Shown here in pieces: positions 1 through 8,979 of a stretch of 64,000 nucleotides of DNA. Source of the stretch: Actinomycetes bacterium (GTDB lineage: Bacteria > Actinomycetota > Acidimicrobiia > Acidimicrobiales > RAAP-2); NCBI GenBank assembly GCA_021848365.1, contig JAJZUS010000002.1, positions 434,001 through 498,000 of the forward strand, given 5' to 3'. Both the position numbers and the translations under genes were made by a program. Every line of letters begins with the position of its first letter. The first letter of the stretch is position 1. The notes beneath the pieces were generated by a model. It searched no databases, was not told the DNA's origin, and was given only the letters and a program-made list of their open reading frames with translations.

Positions 1-1390
1 TCACGCCCCGGACTGGGTGATCCTGACCATCGCCTGCCTCGCCCAGTTCATGGTCGTGCTCGATGTCTCGATCGTCAACGTCGCCCTGCCCTCGATGCAG
101 CGCGATCTCCACTTCACGCTCGACAGCGCGCAGTGGATCGTCAACGCCTACGTGATCGCCTTCGCGGGCTTCCTGCTGCTCGGCGGTCGCGCGGCCGACA
201 TCGCGGGACGGCGACGCGTCTACCTCGTCGGGATCGCAATCTTCACGATCGCGAGCATCGGGGCCGGCTTCTCGGCGACGGGCACCCAGATCATCGCGGT
301 CCGGGCGCTCCAGGGCCTCGGCGGAGCCATCCTGTCTCCGGCGACGCTCACGATCATCGTCACCACGTTCCACGGCGCGAAGCTGCCCCGCGCCATCGGT
401 GCCTGGTCCGCCGTCGCCGGGGCCGGCGGGGCCGTCGGCGGCCTGCTCGGCGGCCTGCTCACCGGGTGGGCGTCGTGGCGGTGGGTCTTCTTCATCAACG
501 TCCCGGTGGGCGTCGTCGCGATCGTCCTGGCGCTGCGCTACCTGCGCGAGCTGCGCAACCGTGACGCCGCCGTTCGACTCGACCTCGTCGGCGCGTTCCT
601 CGTGACCGCGTCGCTCGCCGCCGCCGTCTACGGGGTCGTGCAGACGGCGACCACGGGCTGGGGCGACACGGCCACGCTCGCGTGGATCGGGGGCGGACTG
701 CTCGGCCTGGTCGCCTTCGTCGGGTGGGAGGCCTCGGTCGCGTCGCACCCGCTGATGCCCCTGCGGCTCTTCCGTTCGCGGTCCCTCAGCGCGGCCAACG
801 CGACGATGCTGCTGGTGGGCGGAGCCTTCTTCACGATGTGGTACTTCCTCACCTTCTTCTACCAGCAGGTGCTCGGCTACGACGCCGTGCGCACCGGCTT
901 CGCCTTCTCGCCGATGGCCCTCGCGATCATCGTGGGCGCCCAGCTGAGCAGCCGCCTCGTGCGGCGCGTCGGGGTGCGCCCGCTGCTCGTGGCCGGCACG
1001 CTCCTCGCGACCGTCGGGTTCTGGTGGACGGCCGCGCTGACCCCGCACAGTCACTACGCGACCGACGTCGTCGTCCCATCGGTCATGTGCGCCTTCGCGA
1101 TCGGCCTCCTCTTCACCCCACTCGCCACCGCCGCCACGGCCGGGGTCGATCGTGCCGACGCCGGCCTCGCGTCGGGCGTCCTCAACACGTCGCGCCAGGT
1201 CGGCGGCTCGGTGGCTCTCGCCGCCCTCGGCACCGTCGCGATCGACCGCAGCGCCACCTTCGTCCACCCCTTCAGTGCGATCGCCCTGGTGAACGGGTAC
1301 GACTGGGCCTTTCGGCTCTCGGCGGCGATCACGCTGGCGGCCCTCGTGACCGCCCTCGTCGTCCCGCGCGCGGCCGGCCGAAAGCACTAG
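1..1390 (+). CDS. MFS transporter, DHA2/EmrB-QacA-like drug exporter (5' end outside the window)
   Basis: Reading frame is open to the window edge (HAPDWVILTIACLAQFMVVLDVSIVNVALPSMQ); multi-TM, typical MFS motif LLGGRAADIAGRRRV. Confidence 0.85.
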   Translation, partial: HAPDWVILTIACLAQFMVVLDVSIVNVALPSMQRDLHFTLDSAQWIVNAYVIAFAGFLLLGGRAADIAGRRRVYLVGIAIFTIASIGAGFSATGTQIIAVRALQGLGGAILSPATLTIIVTTFHGAKLPRAIGAWSAVAGAGGAVGGLLGGLLTGWASWRWVFFINVPVGVVAIVLALRYLRELRNRDAAVRLDLVGAFLVTASLAAAVYGVVQTATTGWGDTATLAWIGGGLLGLVAFVGWEASVASHPLMPLRLFRSRSLSAANATMLLVGGAFFTMWYFLTFFYQQVLGYDAVRTGFAFSPMALAIIVGAQLSSRLVRRVGVRPLLVAGTLLATVGFWWTAALTPHSHYATDVVVPSVMCAFAIGLLFTPLATAATAGVDRADAGLASGVLNTSRQVGGSVALAALGTVAIDRSATFVHPFSAIALVNGYDWAFRLSAAITLAALVTALVVPRAAGRKH

Positions 1391-1506
1391 GCGTCGGGAC
1401 CGCGCGAACCGCTCGCCCGCGAGGGCGCGCACTAGTGTCTCCGAGGTAGTTCGCGGCTCGCTGGCCCACCCGGGGCCCTCGGGCTCGAACGCTCTGGAGG
1501 GAGTAC

Positions 1507-2619
1507 ATGAGTATGGGAGAGAAGGTGGGCGCCCGTCGTCTGGGTGCGCTGCTGGGGGCCGCGTCGCTGGTTCTGGGTGGACTGACGTTCGGCGCCTCGA
1601 TTGCCGCGTCGTCGGCCGGCGCCGCCGCGAAGTTCAAGGCCTGCGTCGTCACCGACACCGGTGGCATCAACGACAAGTCCTTCAACGCCTCGGCCTGGAA
1701 GGGTCTGCAGGACGCCGCGAAGAAGAACAAGAACATCGCGATCAGCTACCTGTCGTCGACGTCGTCCGCGGACTACGCGCCGAACATCAACACGTTCATC
1801 CACAAGGGCTGCGGCATCATCGTGACCGTCGGCTTCCTGATGGACTCGGCGACGGCGGCCGCGGCGAACGCGCACCCCAGCCAGAAGTTCGCGATCGTGG
1901 ACGACGCCCCGACGGTGAAGAAGGGCACGCACGTGCTGGCGCTCCAGTACGAGACCGACCAGGCCGCCTTCCTCGGCGGGTACCTGGCCGCCGCGATGAC
2001 CAAGACCGGCACCGTGGCGACCTACGGCGGTATGCAGTTCCCGTCGGTGACCATGTACATGAACGGCTTCGTGGCCGGCGTGCGCTACTACAACAAGGTG
2101 CGCGGCGCGGCGGTCAAGGTCCTCGGCTGGACTCCGGCGGCGGGCGCGTGCTCGCTCGCCAAGTGTGACGGCACCGGCACCTTCGTCGGCAACTTCACCG
2201 ACCAGACCGCGGGCAAGACGATCACCGCCGGCGACTTCGCCGCGGGCGCGGACATCGTCTTCCCGGTGGCGGGCTCGGTGGGCCTCGGATCGGTGGCCGC
2301 CGCCCAGCAGGCCGGCAAGGGTCACAGCGTGATGTGGGTCGACAGCAACGGCTGCGTCTCGGACGCCGCGGACTGCTCGTGGTTCGTCGGCACGGTCGCC
2401 AAGGGCGTCGAGCCCTCGGTGCGTGACGCCGTCCTCGCGGCCGCCTCGGGCAAGTTCAAGGCGGGCACGTACCTCGGCACCCTGAAGAACCAGGGCACGG
2501 CGCTGGAGTACGGCGGGATCTCGATCCCGGCGTCGGTGAAGTCGCAGATCGCGACGATCACCAAGGGCATCGAGAGCGGCCGCATCTCGGTCAACCCGAA
2601 CAGCTACCCCGCGAAGTAA
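1507..2619 (+). CDS. BMP family (PnrA/Med-like) nucleoside ABC transporter substrate-binding protein
   Basis: N-terminal signal sequence; KACVVTDTGGINDKSFNASAWKGLQDA motif; SD GGAGGG upstream; followed by ABC ATPase and two permeases. Confidence 0.88.
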   Translation: MSMGEKVGARRLGALLGAASLVLGGLTFGASIAASSAGAAAKFKACVVTDTGGINDKSFNASAWKGLQDAAKKNKNIAISYLSSTSSADYAPNINTFIHKGCGIIVTVGFLMDSATAAAANAHPSQKFAIVDDAPTVKKGTHVLALQYETDQAAFLGGYLAAAMTKTGTVATYGGMQFPSVTMYMNGFVAGVRYYNKVRGAAVKVLGWTPAAGACSLAKCDGTGTFVGNFTDQTAGKTITAGDFAAGADIVFPVAGSVGLGSVAAAQQAGKGHSVMWVDSNGCVSDAADCSWFVGTVAKGVEPSVRDAVLAAASGKFKAGTYLGTLKNQGTALEYGGISIPASVKSQIATITKGIESGRISVNPNSYPAK

Positions 2620-2635
2620 CGTCCGCTCGACGGAC

Positions 2636-2679
2636 CGACAAAAGGCCCGGGCCGCGTCAGCGGCCCGGGCCTTTTGTCG
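2636..2679 (+). terminator. Intrinsic terminator-like hairpin after the BMP gene
   Basis: Perfect 20-bp inverted repeat CGACAAAAGGCCCGGGCCGC-GTCA-GCGGCCCGGGCCTTTTGTCG with CTTTT in the 3' arm. Confidence 0.85.
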
Positions 2680-2697
2680 TGGCTACGATAAGCACCT

Positions 2698-4206
2698 ATG
2701 CGTCTTGAGCTCCGGGGCATCACGAAGCGCTTCGGATCCTTCACCGCCAACCACCGCATCGACCTCACGGTCGAGCCGGGTCAGATCCACTGCCTGCTCG
2801 GCGAGAACGGAGCCGGCAAGTCGACGCTGATGAACGTGCTCTTCGGCCTCCTCCAGCCCGACGAGGGGGAGATCCTGATCGACGGCGAGGCCGTGCACTT
2901 CACCAACTCGGGCGAGGCCGTGCGCCGCGGCATCGGCATGGTGCACCAGCACTTCATGCTCGTGCCGGTCTTCACCGTCGCGGAGAACGTGGTCCTCGGC
3001 TTCGAGCCGGTGAAGTCCTTCGGCCGCCTCGACCGGAACCGGGCCCGCGAGGAGATCCGTCACGTCTCCCAGACCTACAACCTGGAGGTCGACCCCGACG
3101 CCGTCATCGAGGAGCTGCCCGTCGGCATCCAGCAGCGCGTCGAGATCCTGAAGGCCCTCAACCACAACGCCGAGCTGCTGATTCTCGACGAGCCGACGGC
3201 CGTCCTCACGCCCCAGGAGATCGACGCGCTGATGGAGATCATGCGCTCGCTCGCCGCCTCGGGCAAGTCGATCCTCTTCATCACGCACAAGCTCAAGGAG
3301 GTCAAGGCGATCGCCGACGTCATCACGGTGATCCGCCAGGGCGAGGTGGTGGGGACGGCGCAGCCCACCGACTCCGAGGGCGACCTCGCGGCCCTGATGG
3401 TCGGGCGCTCGGTGAACCTCACGGTCGAGAAGGAGGACGTCACCCCCGGGGAGGTGGCCCTCGAGATCACCGACCTCGTGGTGCGCGACGACCGCGGGCT
3501 CCCCGCGGTCGACGGCCTGTCGCTCTCGGTGCGGGCGGGCGAGATCGTCGCCCTGGCCGGCGTGCAGGGCAACGGGCAGACCGAGCTCGTCGAGGCGATC
3601 GCCGGGATGCGCCCCGTGGAGAGCGGGTCCATCCGCCTGCGGGGTCGCGACGTCACGAACGCGACGCCCCGCGAGGTGCTCGACGCCGGTCTCGGGCACG
3701 TGCCCGAGGACCGGCAGCTGCACGGACTGGTCCTCTCGATGTCGGTCGCCGACAACCTCGTCCTCAACACCCCCCGGCGCGCGCCCTTCGCCCGTCGGGG
3801 CTCGCGCAACCTGGGCGCCGTCGCCCAGAACGCCGGCGAGCTCGTCCAGCGTTTCGACATCCGCACGACCTCCATCCAGTCGCCGGTCGCGTCCCTCTCG
3901 GGCGGGAACCAGCAGAAGGTGATCGTGGCCCGCGAGCTCTCGCGCCCGCTCTCCTTCCTCGTGGCCTCGCAGCCGACCCGTGGCCTCGACGTCGGCTCCA
4001 TCGAGTACGTCCACCGCCAGATCGTCGACGAGCGCAACGGGGGCCTCGGCGTCCTCATCGTGAGCTCGGAGCTCGACGAGGTCCTGGCCCTCGGCGACCG
4101 GATCGCCGTCATGCACAAGGGCAAGATCACCGGGGTCGTCGACCCCTCGACCAGTCGCGAGACCATCGGCCTGATGATGACCGGGGCCCACGCGGAGGAA
4201 TCATGA
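2698..4206 (+). CDS. ABC transporter ATP-binding protein, nucleoside/simple-sugar (YufO-like) with two ATPase domains
   Basis: Walker A GENGAGKST, LSGGNQQKVIVARELSRPL, QPTRGLDVGS; two tandem NBDs. Confidence 0.92.
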   Translation: MRLELRGITKRFGSFTANHRIDLTVEPGQIHCLLGENGAGKSTLMNVLFGLLQPDEGEILIDGEAVHFTNSGEAVRRGIGMVHQHFMLVPVFTVAENVVLGFEPVKSFGRLDRNRAREEIRHVSQTYNLEVDPDAVIEELPVGIQQRVEILKALNHNAELLILDEPTAVLTPQEIDALMEIMRSLAASGKSILFITHKLKEVKAIADVITVIRQGEVVGTAQPTDSEGDLAALMVGRSVNLTVEKEDVTPGEVALEITDLVVRDDRGLPAVDGLSLSVRAGEIVALAGVQGNGQTELVEAIAGMRPVESGSIRLRGRDVTNATPREVLDAGLGHVPEDRQLHGLVLSMSVADNLVLNTPRRAPFARRGSRNLGAVAQNAGELVQRFDIRTTSIQSPVASLSGGNQQKVIVARELSRPLSFLVASQPTRGLDVGSIEYVHRQIVDERNGGLGVLIVSSELDEVLALGDRIAVMHKGKITGVVDPSTSRETIGLMMTGAHAEES

Positions 4207-5450
4207 GCGACGCCGCCGTCAGCGTGTCGTGGTGGGCCCGACTGCGGTCGCGCCCGGCCCTCGTCACCGTCTTCGCCCTGCTCCTGGGGTTCGTCGTCGG
4301 AGCCCTCGTCATCGTGACGACCACCGCCAGCGTCCTCGACGCCTGGCGCGGCTTCTTCCACAGCTGGTCGGCCCCCGGGCACGCGCTGAAGCTCACCGTC
4401 GACAACGTGGGGGCCGCCTACCGCACCATGTTCGAGGGCGCCATCCTCAGCCCCTCCAACTTCTGGCACGCGCTCACCACGGGCCACGGGTGGCCCCTCG
4501 CGCTCACCCCCCTCTCGGAGACCCTCACCTACGCGACGCCCCTCGCCATCGCCTCGATCGGCGTGGGCATCGCCTTCCAGACCGGCATCTTCAACATCGG
4601 GGCCAACGGCCAGGCGATCCTCGGTGGCATCGCCGGCGCGGCGGTCGGGTCGATGATCCACCTCCCGATGGTCCTGCACCTGCCGCTCACGCTCCTCGCC
4701 GGCCTCCTCGGCGGCGTGGTCGGCGGGATGGTCCCCGGACTCCTCAAGGCCTACACGGGGGCCCACGAGGTCATCGTCACCCTGATGTTCAACTACGTGG
4801 TGGCGGCCTTCTTGATCCTGACCCTGCTCTCGACGGCCCTCCAGATGCCGGGCCAGCAGAACGACATCTCGCGCACGATCGACGGGAGCGCCCAGCTGCC
4901 GCCGCTCTTCGGGGCGAGCTCGGGGCTGCGCGTCAACTGGGGCCTCTTCGTCGCGGCCGCGGTCGCCGTCTTCGCCTGGTGGTTCCTCGAGCGCTCCTCG
5001 CTCGGGTTCGACTTCCGCGTGACCGGGGCCAACCCGCAGGCGGCTCGGGCGTCGGGCATCAACGCGAAGGCCGTCATCGTGCTGGTCTTCGCCATCTCCG
5101 GGGGCCTCGCGGGCCTCGCCGGGGTGACCCAGATGGCCGGCACCACCCACTTCGTCGACGGGGGCTTCCTGATCGGCAACGCCGGCATCGGCTTCACGGC
5201 GATCACCGTCTCACTGCTCGGGCGAAACCGTCCCGGCGGGATCGTCCTCGCCTCGCTCCTCTTCGCCGCCCTCGGGGTCGGGGGCCGCGCGATGCAGGCG
5301 GCCACGGGGATCCCCCTGGACCTCGCGACGGTGATTCAGTCGGCGGTCGTGCTCTTCGTCGCGACGCCGGTGCTCGTGAAGGAGATCTTCCGGCTGCGCA
5401 CGGCGCCGACGGCGGCGGTGCAGCTGGCGACCAAGGGATGGGGATCGTGA
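4203..5450 (+). CDS. ABC transporter permease (YufP-like)
   Basis: Multi-TM, FNIGANGQAILGG and TGANPQAARASGI motifs; overlaps ATPase stop by 4 nt. Confidence 0.9.
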   Translation: MSDAAVSVSWWARLRSRPALVTVFALLLGFVVGALVIVTTTASVLDAWRGFFHSWSAPGHALKLTVDNVGAAYRTMFEGAILSPSNFWHALTTGHGWPLALTPLSETLTYATPLAIASIGVGIAFQTGIFNIGANGQAILGGIAGAAVGSMIHLPMVLHLPLTLLAGLLGGVVGGMVPGLLKAYTGAHEVIVTLMFNYVVAAFLILTLLSTALQMPGQQNDISRTIDGSAQLPPLFGASSGLRVNWGLFVAAAVAVFAWWFLERSSLGFDFRVTGANPQAARASGINAKAVIVLVFAISGGLAGLAGVTQMAGTTHFVDGGFLIGNAGIGFTAITVSLLGRNRPGGIVLASLLFAALGVGGRAMQAATGIPLDLATVIQSAVVLFVATPVLVKEIFRLRTAPTAAVQLATKGWGS

Positions 5451-6742
5451 GCGAGGTCAGCGTGGCGACGGCTCCCACACGCCGAGCGCACCAGGGGCGG
5501 ACTCGCTCCATCGGCGTGATCATGGGGCTCATCGGGCTCTTCACCCTGCTGGCCTTCGGCGTGGGGTCGGGCATGTCGGCGCAGTCGTCGCTGACCTTCA
5601 ACCCGGTGAACCTGAGCGGGACGATCCCCTGGCACGTGGGGACACTCACCCTCTCGACCGCGTGGACGAACATCGTGCTCGCCCTGGCGATGATCGCCCT
5701 CGCCGTCGAGGTCAACCTGCGCCTGCCCGCGCGCGGCGTCATGGTCCGCTTCGGGGTCGTGGCGGTCCTCTTCTTCTTCTCGCTACTGCTCTGGGCGGCC
5801 CGCACCGGCGGTCCCGCCCCGATCAACTTCGTCAACCTGACGGCCGTGCTGGTGGGCAGCTCGGCCCTCGCGATGGTCCTCATCTACGGCTCGCTCTCGG
5901 GGGTCATGTGCGAGCGGGCCGGCGTCGTCAACATCGCCATCGAGGGTCAGTTCATCGGCGGCGCCTTCGTCGGATCGATGATCGCCTCGACGACGCACAA
6001 CTTCATCTTCGCCGCCGTCGTGGGCGCCCTGGTGGGGGGCCTCCTCGGTCTCATCCTCGCCTTCCTCTCGCTGCGCTACCTCTCGGACCAGATCATCGTG
6101 GGCGTCGTGCTGGTGACGATGCTGGGCAGCCTCTCCTCGTACCTCAACCTGCAGGTCTTCACGCCCTTCCCGCAGTACAACACGGGGAACCTGGCCCCCG
6201 ACCTGCCCATCCCGCTGCTGGCGAAGATCCCGCTGCTCGGTCCGGTGTTCTTCAACCAGACGGGCTTCTTCTACCTCATGATCGTCCTGGTGGCCCTGGT
6301 GAGCTTCGGGCTCTTCCGAACCCGCTGGGGACTGCGCGTGCGGGCCGTCGGCGAGCACCCCAAGGCCGCCACCACGGTGGGCATCCGCGTCATCGGCGTG
6401 CGCTACGTCAACGTCATCGTGGGCGGCGCCATCGCCGGAGTGGGCGGGGTTGCCTTCATGGCCTCCCAGGGCCAGTTCCAGCCCGGCTACACCTCGGGTC
6501 TCGGCTACATCGCGCTCGCGGCGCTGATCTTCGGCCGGTGGCGCCCGTCGGGTGCCGTCGTCGCCTCGGTGCTCTTCGGGCTCTCGGTCTACCTGGCCGA
6601 CAACCTGCAGACCTACCAGATCCCGGTGCCGACCGAGGTGCTCGGGATGTTCCCCTACGTGATCACCATCGCCGTGGTCTCGGGACTCATCGGCCGCGTC
6701 CGACCGCCGGCGGCCGACGGCATCCCCTACCAGCGCGACTGA
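5447..6742 (+). CDS. ABC transporter permease (YufQ-like)
   Basis: Multi-TM, ERAGVVNIAIEGQFIGGAF and VGEHPKAATTVGI motifs; GTG start overlaps preceding TGA; the supplied ORF starts upstream in non-coding frame. Confidence 0.88.
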   Translation: MSEVSVATAPTRRAHQGRTRSIGVIMGLIGLFTLLAFGVGSGMSAQSSLTFNPVNLSGTIPWHVGTLTLSTAWTNIVLALAMIALAVEVNLRLPARGVMVRFGVVAVLFFFSLLLWAARTGGPAPINFVNLTAVLVGSSALAMVLIYGSLSGVMCERAGVVNIAIEGQFIGGAFVGSMIASTTHNFIFAAVVGALVGGLLGLILAFLSLRYLSDQIIVGVVLVTMLGSLSSYLNLQVFTPFPQYNTGNLAPDLPIPLLAKIPLLGPVFFNQTGFFYLMIVLVALVSFGLFRTRWGLRVRAVGEHPKAATTVGIRVIGVRYVNVIVGGAIAGVGGVAFMASQGQFQPGYTSGLGYIALAALIFGRWRPSGAVVASVLFGLSVYLADNLQTYQIPVPTEVLGMFPYVITIAVVSGLIGRVRPPAADGIPYQRD

Positions 6743-7614
6743 GTCCGGGCGCCGAGGCCCTCCACCGCTCGCGCGGCGGCGTCCATCGCCCGCTCGAGGG
6801 CACCCGCCACCGACGCGCCGGACAGGCGGGCCGCGAGGTAGGCGCCCGTCGCGGCGTCCCCGGCCCCCGTCGTGTCGACGACCCGGGTCGCCCGCGACGG
6901 AACCTGGACCTCCCCGTCGGACGAGACCACGATCGCGCCGCGCGCTCCCCGGGTCACGAGGACCTCGGGTCCCCTCGTCGCGAGGACCGCGGCCGCCGCC
7001 GCGGCGTCGCCGGCGTCGGCGAGCGCGACGGCCTCCTCCTCGTTCGCGAAGATCATGGTGGCCCCCGCCGCGGCCTCGAGGAAGCGGGCAGCGCCGAGCT
7101 CGCGCAGGGGCGCCACCGAGCAGGCGTCGACCGAGACGCCGGCACCGCGAGCTCGCGCGGCGTCGATCGCGACCCGCGCGACGGCGCGCGTCGCGTCGTC
7201 GAGGATCGTATAGCCGGAGACGTGCAGGTGGTCGAAGGGCGCGCGCAGCCGGGCGAGGACGTCCTCGGCGCTCAGGGCGGAGTTCGCGCCGCGCCGCGTC
7301 AGCATCGCGCGCTGCCCGTCGGCTCCCACCACCGCAACCACCACTCCCGTGGGACCGGCGTGGACGGCGAGGTCCACCTCGACGCCGCGCGCGGCGAGGT
7401 CGGCGCGAGCCAGTTCCCCGAGGGGGTCGTCGCCGACGGCCCCGACGTAGCGCACCGCGCAGCCGCCCGTCGCGAGGGCCACGGCCAGGTTCGCCGCCGA
7501 TCCGCCCCCGCCGATCGCGACGTCGGCCGCGGTGTCGCTGGTCGGCTGGATCGCGGTGAGGGGGCGCGCCACGACGTCGAGCATGACGTCGCCGACGACG
7601 ACGACCCGGATCAC
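6727..7614 (-). CDS. PfkB family carbohydrate kinase, probable pseudouridine kinase
   Basis: DTTGAGDAATGAYLAARL motif; GTG start overlaps psuG stop by 4 nt; adjacency to PsuG suggests PsuK role. Confidence 0.8.
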   Translation of the reverse strand: MIRVVVVGDVMLDVVARPLTAIQPTSDTAADVAIGGGGSAANLAVALATGGCAVRYVGAVGDDPLGELARADLAARGVEVDLAVHAGPTGVVVAVVGADGQRAMLTRRGANSALSAEDVLARLRAPFDHLHVSGYTILDDATRAVARVAIDAARARGAGVSVDACSVAPLRELGAARFLEAAAGATMIFANEEEAVALADAGDAAAAAAVLATRGPEVLVTRGARGAIVVSSDGEVQVPSRATRVVDTTGAGDAATGAYLAARLSGASVAGALERAMDAAARAVEGLGARTQSRW

Positions 7615-8537
7615 GACCGGCCGCTCAGCTCCCGGGCGATCGCGCCGGCCAGACCCGCGTTGGCGACGACCAGGTCGGCGTTGGTGGCGACGCTGCGCCC
7701 CGCCGTGTAGCGGGCGAACTCCTCGAGCAGGACCGGCGTGACCGCCTTGCCGGTCGCGCCCCGGCGCTCGGCCTCGGCCAGGGCGCTCGCGAGGGCGGCG
7801 TCGTGGAGGTCGGCGTCGAGCTCGCTCGCGGCGGCGACGGGGTTCGCGAGGAGCATCCCCGTGGGTCCGAGCGCGCGGTGCGCGGCGAAGGCGCTCGCCG
7901 CGCTCGCCGGGTCCGCCACGGACCAGTCGAGGGTGAACCCGGTCGAGCGCCGGTAGAAGCCGGGGAAGTCGGTCGTGCGGTAGCCGACGACGGGCACCCC
8001 GAGGGTGTCGAGACGCTCGAGGGTGGCGCCGACGTCGAGGATCGACTTCACGCCCGAGGCGACCACCATCACCGGGGTGCGCGAGAGCGTCGTGAGGTCG
8101 GCCGACTCGTCGAAGGTGTGGATGGCGTCGCGGTGCACGCCACCGAGTCCGCCCGTCGCCATGACGACGATGCCCGCGCGGTGCGCGAGCCAGATCGTCC
8201 CGGCGACCGTCGTCGCCCCGTCGCGTCCGGCGGCGAGGGCGAGCCCGAGGTCGCGGGCCGAGAGCTTCATCGCGTCGCGCGCGGGGTCGGCCAGTCGGTC
8301 GAGCTCCTCGGGGGTGAGCCCGACGACCGCGCGCCCGTCGAGCAGCCCGATGGTCGCCGGCACGGCGCCGGCCGCGCGCACGGCGGCCTCGCAGGCCGCT
8401 GCGACCTCGAGGTTCTGGGGTCGGGGCAGACCGTGGACGACGATGGTGGTCTCCAGGGCGACGACGCCGCACCCGTCCGCGAGGGCCGCGGCGACCTCGT
8501 CCCGCACCACGAGGGGCAGAGCGGCAGAAGGGGTCAC
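7611..8537 (-). CDS. psuG: Pseudouridine-5'-phosphate glycosidase
   Basis: VALETTIVVHGLPRPQN, GGLGGVHRDA and VASGVKSILDVGATLE motifs. Confidence 0.93.
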   Translation of the reverse strand: MTPSAALPLVVRDEVAAALADGCGVVALETTIVVHGLPRPQNLEVAAACEAAVRAAGAVPATIGLLDGRAVVGLTPEELDRLADPARDAMKLSARDLGLALAAGRDGATTVAGTIWLAHRAGIVVMATGGLGGVHRDAIHTFDESADLTTLSRTPVMVVASGVKSILDVGATLERLDTLGVPVVGYRTTDFPGFYRRSTGFTLDWSVADPASAASAFAAHRALGPTGMLLANPVAAASELDADLHDAALASALAEAERRGATGKAVTPVLLEEFARYTAGRSVATNADLVVANAGLAGAIARELSGRS

Positions 8538-8562
8538 GGGGAGTCCAGTGTACTGTGGAGGG

Positions 8563-8979
8563 ATGCCGAAGCCCGGGGAGATCGCGTGGGACGTCCTGCG
8601 CGCTCGGGCCCGGGAGGCCGCCGAGAACGCCTACGCGCCGTACTCCCGCGTGACCGTCGGCGCCGCCGCGCTGACCGCGGAGGGCCTCATCGTCGAGGGC
8701 TCCAACGTCGAGAACGCCAGCTACGGGCTGACGCTCTGCGCGGAGTGCTCGCTCGTGAGCGACCTCGCCCGCACCGGTGGCGGACGCCTCGTCGCGGTGG
8801 CCGTGGTCGCCGGGGACGGTGAGCCCCTCGCCCCCTGCGGACGGTGTCGCCAGCTGCTCTACGAGCACGGCGGGCCCGACCTCTGGATCGACGACGGGCC
8901 CGAGCGGCCCGCCCGGCGCCTCGCCGAGCTGCTGCCCGGCGCCTTCGGCCCCGACGACCTGGGCCTGCGCCGCTCGTGA
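8563..8979 (+). CDS. cdd: Cytidine deaminase
   Basis: PYSRVTVGAA, GSNVENASYGLTLCAE, PCGRCRQ zinc motifs. Confidence 0.93.
   Translation: MPKPGEIAWDVLRARAREAAENAYAPYSRVTVGAAALTAEGLIVEGSNVENASYGLTLCAECSLVSDLARTGGGRLVAVAVVAGDGEPLAPCGRCRQLLYEHGGPDLWIDDGPERPARRLAELLPGAFGPDDLGLRRS

Noticed and set aside
1391-1506. Riboswitch upstream of the nucleoside transporter
   Set aside because: Only 116 nt with a TAGTGT -10 about 70 nt before the ATG; no recognisable purine or other aptamer signature by eye
3075-5150. 691-aa minus-strand ORF (and 502-aa ORF 2683-4191) antisense to the ABC transporter genes
   Set aside because: Low-complexity Arg/Glu/Gly-rich translation typical of high-GC shadow ORFs; the plus strand encodes clear ABC ATPase and permease families
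4229-5446. 5' half of the 837-aa plus ORF
   Set aside because: Arg/Pro/His-rich frame-shifted shadow of the upstream permease; the real gene starts near 5447
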